This document shows positions 9,201-11,052 of a stretch of 11,052 nt of DNA, piece after piece. The number at the start of each line of letters is the position of its first letter. Position 1 is the first letter of the stretch. Source of the stretch: Clostridia bacterium. GTDB taxonomy: Bacteria; Bacillota; Clostridia; TANB77; CAG-508. The translations under genes and the position numbers were made by a program. The DNA lies in the NCBI GenBank assembly GCA_900768805.1, contig CAAGEF010000080.1, positions 1 through 11,052 of the forward strand. Direction: 5' to 3'. The notes beneath the pieces were generated by a model. It was given only the letters and a program-made list of their open reading frames with translations, was not told where the DNA came from and searched no databases.

Positions 9201-11052
9201 AACTCAAGTTTTACAAACAAATGGAACTGAGTTAAAGAATATAGTAAAAATTGAGGCAGGAATAAATTCATATAAAACTATAGCTCTTGATATTGAAGGA
9301 AATGTATGGATTTGGGGAAATGGATACAGTTCTTCAGCAAGAAAATTAGTAGGATTAAATGGAATAATAGATATTTCATCAACTTATGTAGTAACAAAAG
9401 ATGGTGAAGTAATTCAAATTGATGGATTAACAAAACTTGAATTAGAGGATATCTTAAGAGTAGAAGAAGGAACTAATTATTCATTATTCTTAAGCAAAGA
9501 TGGAAAAGGTTATGGAATAGGAACTAATACAAATGGACAACTTGGAAATGGAACAACAAAAACACCAACATCTCCAACAGCAATTGTAAATACAGATGGA
9601 AGTGATGTATTAACTAATATTAAAGAATTATCTGCAGGAGATAATTTCTCTATGGCAGTTACTAAAGATGGAAATACTTATGTGTTTGGAGCAAATGATA
9701 ATTATAAATTAGCTACAATGCAACAAACAAAACAAGTATTCCCAAAAGTAAATTCAAAAATAGAAAATGCATTATTTATTGAAGCAAGTATAAACAATGG
9801 TGCATATATAGATACTGATGGATTTGTATATACTTGGGGATTAGGAAAAGATGGTGTAATAGGAAATAAATTATATAATACAGTATCAGTACCAACATTA
9901 GTTGGTAGAAATGAAGTTAGCTTAGATGCTAATGATATTGTACTTCATGAAAATGAAGAAAAACAAATAGAAGTAACAAACAATACATTTAATGTATTTA
10001 GAGATGTTAAAGATAATGGTGATATGTCTTATAGAACTGGAAATAGTACAGTAGCAACAGTTTCTAGTACAGGAGTAGTAACAGGACAAAATCCTGGATA
10101 TACTACAGTTGTAGTAAATAAAGTAGGAACAAATTATTCAAGCATTGCACAAATTACTGTATTACCAGAAAATGTTAATATTCAACCAATGGCATTAACT
10201 CAAGGTTCACATACAACAGTATTAAAAGTAGATGGAACAGTATGGACTTATGGTGTAAATTCAAGTTATGAGCTTGGAGATGGTACATCAGTATCAAAAG
10301 ATATACCAGTACAAGTGGTATTCCCAGAAGGTATAATAATTAAACAAATAGCAGTAGGAAATAATCATAATTTAGCCTTAGACACAGATGGAAATGTATG
10401 GGGATGGGGAGCAAATTCAAATTATTGTTTAGCAGGAACTTCATCTTCAAGACCAAGACAATTATCTTTATCAAGAATTACAAAGATTTCTGCAAATAAT
10501 TATCAAAGTATGGCATTAACAGAAGATGGATATGTTTATGTATGGGGATATAATTCTAATGGTGAACTTGGAACAAGAACTTATGAAACAATAAAAACAC
10601 CTACATTATTACCATATGTAAATGAAATAATTGATATGGCTCTTGGAACAAATCATTCATTACTATTAACAAGTAATGGAAAAGTTCTGGCTACTGGTTT
10701 AAATGATCATGGTCAAACAGGAAAAACTGCTGGAAAATCAAATACATTTGAAGAAATTCCGTTAAACGAATTGATTGGACAAATATCAGCAGGAGGAAAC
10801 CATAGTGTATTATTAACAGTTGATGGAGATGTATATACTTTTGGATATAATTTAAATGGTCAATTAGGAAATGGAAAGACAAAAGATGTTTTAGTACCAA
10901 CTAAAATAGAAGGACTTCCAGATATAATGAAAGTTTCAGCTGGAAAAAGTCAAACAATTATACTTGGAGCAGATAGAAGATTATATGCTACAGGAAGTAA
11001 TTCAAACGGAGAATTAGGTCTTGGAATAAAACAAGATAAATCAAACTTTGAA
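1..11052 (+). CDS. Giant RCC1-propeller / Ig-like (Big_2-type) repeat protein, open at both ends
   Basis: Frame 1 reads through the whole window as 3684 codons without a stop. Neither start nor end is present, so the full protein is larger, and this part alone is roughly 400 kDa. It alternates seven-blade RCC1 units (328-392 residues) with Ig-like domains of about 90 residues: eight Ig-like domains, seven complete propellers and two cut ones. Blades match the RCC1 family through AAGxxHS, DGTVWxWG and GQLGxG segments. In bacteria such repeats are not evidence of Ran exchange activity; the best-known bacterial example is the beta-lactamase inhibitor BLIP-II, a seven-bladed RCC1-like propeller. 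Big_2-type domains are typical stalk domains of surface adhesins. I infer a secreted or wall-attached binding fibre. No signal peptide, transmembrane segment, LPXTG, SLH or enzyme motif is visible; these would lie outside. All Trp codons are TGG, and I saw only one CGN arginine codon (1432). The reading frame and repeat identity are very secure; the function is not. Confidence 0.97.
280..549 (+). other. Big1: Ig-like (Big_2-type) linker domain
   Basis: Domain of about 90 residues (window residues 94-183) between P0 and P1. It follows the Big_2 layout: a first strand with NLENIGDTEQI, then VGFNLI, then TSFDSSIASVDENGLVTA (the counterpart of the usual SSNPSVATVDxNGxVTA), a GMGTTKIKL strand and the closing strand AITINVNGEG. 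The GFNL motif in the middle is not typical of Big_2 but recurs in every Ig-like domain here. It probably acts as a rigid spacer between propellers. Edges are set by alignment to the other seven copies and may be off by a few residues. Confidence 0.87.
550..1707 (+). repeat. P1: complete seven-blade RCC1 propeller (class A)
   Basis: Seven RCC1 repeats (386 residues) start near 550, 751, 916, 1069, 1234, 1384 and 1555. Blade 1 has SLKANGSVYSWGYNNYGQLG. Blade 2 has DIAAGNRHSLIV, a good match to the RCC1 signature, and DGTVWAAGYN. Blade 3 is WGNNNKGNFG, blade 4 DGTVWCAGYD, blade 5 VYACGKNNNYQLG. Blade 6 is aberrant: in place of the usual DG turn it has an insertion ending GSTQGMYVLG, followed by GRLFTKD. 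Blade 7 (DGTVYSVGNNDYKQLG) ends PICIT, with the exit Cys at 1696. The loop between blades 1 and 2 is long and charged (about 700-750). The seven-blade count suggests a closed propeller; the ligand is unknown. Confidence 0.93.
1708..1980 (+). other. Big2: Ig-like (Big_2-type) linker domain
   Basis: Domain of 91 residues (window residues 570-660). Recognisable strands are MEITPKTISF, LVFNLLKD (the counterpart of GFNLL, with Val for Gly), YSLDEDIATVDENGIVTS, YGSTYIKVKN and a final VKIDIKSVN. The IATVDENGxVT core is the clearest Big_2 feature. It directly follows the PICIT exit of P1 and leads into VESGYQSFIALKANG of P2, with no extra linker. Confidence 0.87.
1981..3120 (+). repeat. P2: complete seven-blade RCC1 propeller (class A)
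   Basis: Seven repeats (380 residues) begin near 1981, 2170, 2335, 2488, 2653, 2800 and 2971. Blade 1 is ALKANGDVYTWGYNVYGQLG. Blades 2-5 are looser, with YNGYYQQANGTT, YNGNGSVGQ, GLGGNGSYQF and VYFCGGNSYYQAGNGTT. Blade 6 has the class-A form VTRKNTEEGNPQGMYVFG then GCLFTE. Blade 7 has SSSQAGLIV, YTVGYNGYGALGNGTT and the exit PECIS (Cys codon 3112). The start HIYSSG of blade 6 parallels HIYAIG of P1. Cysteines are more frequent here than in later modules (2719, 2911, 2992 and 3112 among them). Confidence 0.93.
3121..3399 (+). other. Big3: Ig-like (Big_2-type) linker domain
   Basis: Domain of 93 residues (window residues 1041-1133) with DVEPKIITYKQAGDTGEKI, VNTGFNLLY, CIDEDVATISEENIVTAVG, EGSTYIRLYN and the last strand AAVRVYVTG. 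The Gly of the usual ENGxVTA turn is missing (EENIVTA), a small departure from the consensus. It contains two Cys (3247 and 3259) six nucleotides upstream and downstream of the LK pair in SECILKCID, absent from the other Ig-like copies except for a single Cys in Big1. Confidence 0.87.
3400..4575 (+). repeat. P3: complete seven-blade RCC1 propeller (class A, longest)
   Basis: Seven repeats (392 residues) begin near 3400, 3580, 3745, 3895, 4069, 4234 and 4423. Blade 1 holds the first exact YNGYGQLG of the window (3478). Blade 2 has DVAAGSYHTLVV, a close match to the RCC1 signature, then DGTVWSVGYNNHGQLGNGT. Blades 3 and 4 read WGYNYYGQLG and CCGYNYYGQLG. Blade 5 has NGQLGTND. Blade 6 carries the longest class-A insertion (from about 4276 to 4330, acidic and Asn-rich) before SGMYVIGYNNYGQLFTKD. 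Blade 7 (SGYNGNGEKGDD) ends NPSNIS, without the exit Cys found in P0, P1, P2, P4 and P5. Confidence 0.93.
4576..4860 (+). other. Big4: Ig-like (Big_2-type) linker domain
   Basis: Domain of 95 residues (window residues 1526-1620): VQLNLDTENTTKQI, GTELGFNLMLQD, LTYTSLNENIATVSTTGLIT, AKSYGTTQIEV and VLVTVEVL. The YTSLNENIATV segment is the closest in the window to the classical Big_2 SSNPxIATV. It sits at the junction between the class-A propellers upstream and the more regular, more homogenised propellers downstream. Confidence 0.88.
4861..5940 (+). repeat. P4: complete seven-blade RCC1 propeller (class B)
   Basis: Seven very regular repeats (360 residues) begin near 4861, 5008, 5152, 5299, 5449, 5632 and 5797. 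Blade 1 is SLKADGTVWTWGYNGYGQLG and blade 2 DIAAGEYHTLLL with SFGYNGYSQLG. Blades 3 and 4 read WGYNGQGQLGTGDT and WGYNGYGQLGDGTT. Blade 6 is an ordinary blade (EDGTAIAWGYNGYGQLATGDT) without the GMYV insertion of P1-P3, which defines class B. Blade 7 is short (DGRVWTIGKNNYGQIG) and ends FTCIS, with the exit Cys at 5929. YNGYGQLG is exact at 4933 and 5371, with QLA at 5704. Confidence 0.94.
5941..6219 (+). other. Big5: Ig-like (Big_2-type) linker domain
   Basis: Domain of 93 residues (window residues 1981-2073): IRIKGLNVTKDTKVDL, EAGFNLFYN, FSIKNSEIATVVGDTGVLT, KKGKTQLTAT and TATVDVYVLG. The turn VVGDTGVLT carries an extra residue relative to DENGxVT, as Big6 also does (DENTGYVT). It has no Cys. 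Confidence 0.87.
6220..7302 (+). repeat. P5: complete seven-blade RCC1 propeller (class B)
   Basis: Seven repeats (361 residues) begin near 6220, 6370, 6538, 6688, 6835, 6994 and 7159. Blade 1 is ALRANGEIWSYGYNGYGQLG and blade 2 GNVWAWGYNGYGQLGTGDT. Blade 3 has AVAAGDNFSMAL and FGYNGHGELGQGDT, blade 4 STGYNNNGQLGDGTT. Blade 5 is degenerate (DGSVWGFGNNTYNTLT, no GQLG). Blade 6 is WGLNNYSQLANG. Blade 7 is DGTVWSIGYNGYGQLGNGTT with exit LECIS (Cys codon 7288). Exact YNGYGQLG occurs three times (6295, 6442, 7231). Confidence 0.94.
7303..7578 (+). other. Big6: Ig-like (Big_2-type) linker domain
   Basis: Domain of 92 residues (window residues 2435-2526): VSLLARDVTLKL, SYGFNLLYDY, FTYESLNPEIATVDENTGY then VTAVGLGKAYIIVKS, and TRVEINVIGES. 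SLNPEIATVD plus VTAVGLGKAYIIV is an almost textbook Big_2 second half, making this the most easily recognised Ig-like copy. It leads directly into SAGNYHSLAL of P6. Confidence 0.9.
7579..8649 (+). repeat. P6: complete propeller with two reduced blades (class C)
   Basis: Seven units (357 residues) begin near 7579, 7816, 7966, 8086, 8179, 8359 and 8509. Blade 1 has VSAGNYHSLALKQDGTIWAW followed by GDNNYGEMG, then a long acidic insertion (about 7726-7806) before the next blade. Blade 2 is GNVWTWGYNGYGQLGNGTT. Blades 3 (40 residues) and 4 (31 residues) are shortened: EDGEVYIWGYRY and EDGTVWNLSSN remain but the GQLG loop is gone. Blades 5, 6 and 7 each have exact YNGYGQLG (8251, 8431, 8581). The exit is FEVIGS, without Cys. 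Because P7 shortens the same two blades, this looks inherited rather than random decay. Confidence 0.92.
8650..8922 (+). other. Big7: Ig-like (Big_2-type) linker domain
   Basis: Domain of 91 residues (window residues 2884-2974): VNSNKVTLNINETDKL, DNKFNLILD, FTSLNPDIVTVSENGTIT, GKGIGKTEIIVEH and AIVFVNVVPNE. It follows the Big_2 plan closely, with Lys for Gly in the GFNL motif. It separates the two propellers that share shortened blades 3 and 4. Confidence 0.89.
8923..9906 (+). repeat. P7: complete propeller with two reduced blades (class C, shortest)
   Basis: Seven units in only 328 residues begin near 8923, 9076, 9241, 9364, 9451, 9619 and 9769. Blade 1 is ALRADGTVWTWGDNSYGQLG and blade 2 EDGTVWAFGYNGYGQLG (exact motif at 9148). 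Blade 3 (41 residues) keeps GNVWIWGNGY but lacks GQLG. Blade 4 is 29 residues, little more than IIDISSTYVVTKDGEVIQI. Blade 5 is GIGTNTNGQLGNGTT. Blade 6 has ELSAGDNFSMAV, nearly the same phrase as blade 3 of P5. Blade 7 is YTWGLGKDGVIGN with exit PTLVG. No Cys occurs in the unit. Blade 1 shares GDN in place of GYN with blade 1 of P6. Confidence 0.92.
9907..10176 (+). other. Big8: Ig-like (Big_2-type) linker domain
   Basis: Domain of 90 residues (window residues 3303-3392): VSLDANDIVLHENEEKQI, NNTFNVFRD, GNSTVATVSSTGVVTGQNPG, YTTVVVNKVG and AQITVLPENV. The FNVF segment is the most altered version of GFNL, and SSTGVVTG matches the ENGxVTA turn. It precedes the last, most divergent propeller of the window. 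Confidence 0.87.
10177..11052 (+). repeat. P8: RCC1 propeller, first six blades, cut by the window end
   Basis: Six repeats begin near 10177, 10339, 10477, 10627, 10771 and 10924; the sixth is cut near its end. Blade 1 is VLKVDGTVWTYGVNSSYELG, blade 2 IAVGNNHNLAL and GNVWGWGANSNYCLAG, blade 3 EDGYVYVWGYNSNGELG, blade 4 MALGTNHSLLL. Blade 5 is QISAGGNHSVLL with FGYNLNGQLGNG, and blade 6 YATGSNSNGELGLG. The RCC1 signature (AGGNHSVLL) is well kept, but GYN is mostly replaced by GVN, GAN, GLN or GSN and YNGYGQLG is absent. It is the most divergent module, consistent with lying nearer the edge of the array. A seventh blade would be expected just past base 11052. Confidence 0.92.

Noticed and set aside
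10791..10807. AGGAGG followed by a GTG at 10805 as a possible internal start
   Set aside because: The GTG frame meets a stop after three codons, and the segment is an ordinary blade (SAGGNHSVLL) of the main frame.
1..11052. Eukaryotic-type RCC1 chromatin or Ran exchange function
   Set aside because: Only the repeat fold is shared. The composition, Ig-like linkers and multi-propeller array are bacterial in character, and nothing indicates a Ran-like partner.
1..11052. Mycoplasma-type code (TGA as Trp) suggested by the high AT content
   Set aside because: Every Trp codon read is TGG and no in-frame TGA occurs in 3684 codons, although Trp is frequent.

Overview
The window is the interior of one gene. 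Frame 1 of the + strand is open from base 1 to base 11052: 3684 codons, with no stop in a codon-by-codon reading, no start and no end. There is no intergenic sequence, RNA gene, mobile element, promoter or terminator. The DNA is very AT-rich (about 17-33% GC in lines counted by hand). Third positions are nearly all A or T, arginine is almost always AGA, and every tryptophan is TGG with no in-frame TGA. This fits a low-GC Firmicute-type bacterium (Clostridia or a relative) using the standard code rather than the Mycoplasma code. The organism is an inference from composition and domain content only.

The protein is a giant repeat protein built like beads on a string. Blades of about 50 residues belong to the RCC1 family: an [I/V]x[I/V]-[A/S]AG-xxHS-[L/M]AL strand, then DGTVWxWGYNxxGQLGxG. 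They come in sets of seven, and each set is followed by one domain of about 90 residues resembling a bacterial Ig-like group 2 (Big_2) domain. Layout: end of propeller P0 (1-279), Big1 (280-549), P1 (550-1707), Big2 (1708-1980), P2 (1981-3120), Big3 (3121-3399), P3 (3400-4575), Big4 (4576-4860), P4 (4861-5940), Big5 (5941-6219), P5 (6220-7302), Big6 (7303-7578), P6 (7579-8649), Big7 (8650-8922), P7 (8923-9906), Big8 (9907-10176), and the first six blades of P8 (10177-11052). All seven complete propellers have seven blades, the number that closes an RCC1-type beta-propeller. In total 57 blades are visible, counting the cut ones.

The modules fall into classes. P0-P3 share an unusual blade 6 (GMYV...LFT) and a longer blade 7. 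P4-P7 lack these. P6 and P7 share strongly shortened blades 3 and 4. The peptide YNGYGQLG occurs exactly 11 times, all in P3-P7, often with near-identical DNA. The array therefore seems to have grown by duplication of whole propeller+Ig modules, with later homogenisation in its middle.

The likely role is an extracellular or surface fibre presenting many propeller heads for binding (adhesion, or protein or glycan recognition). No export signal, anchor or catalytic motif lies in the window, so location and ligand are inferred. The strongest candidate for something undescribed is this regular 7-blade + Ig array itself, with its GYN-rich blades and family-specific Ig variant.
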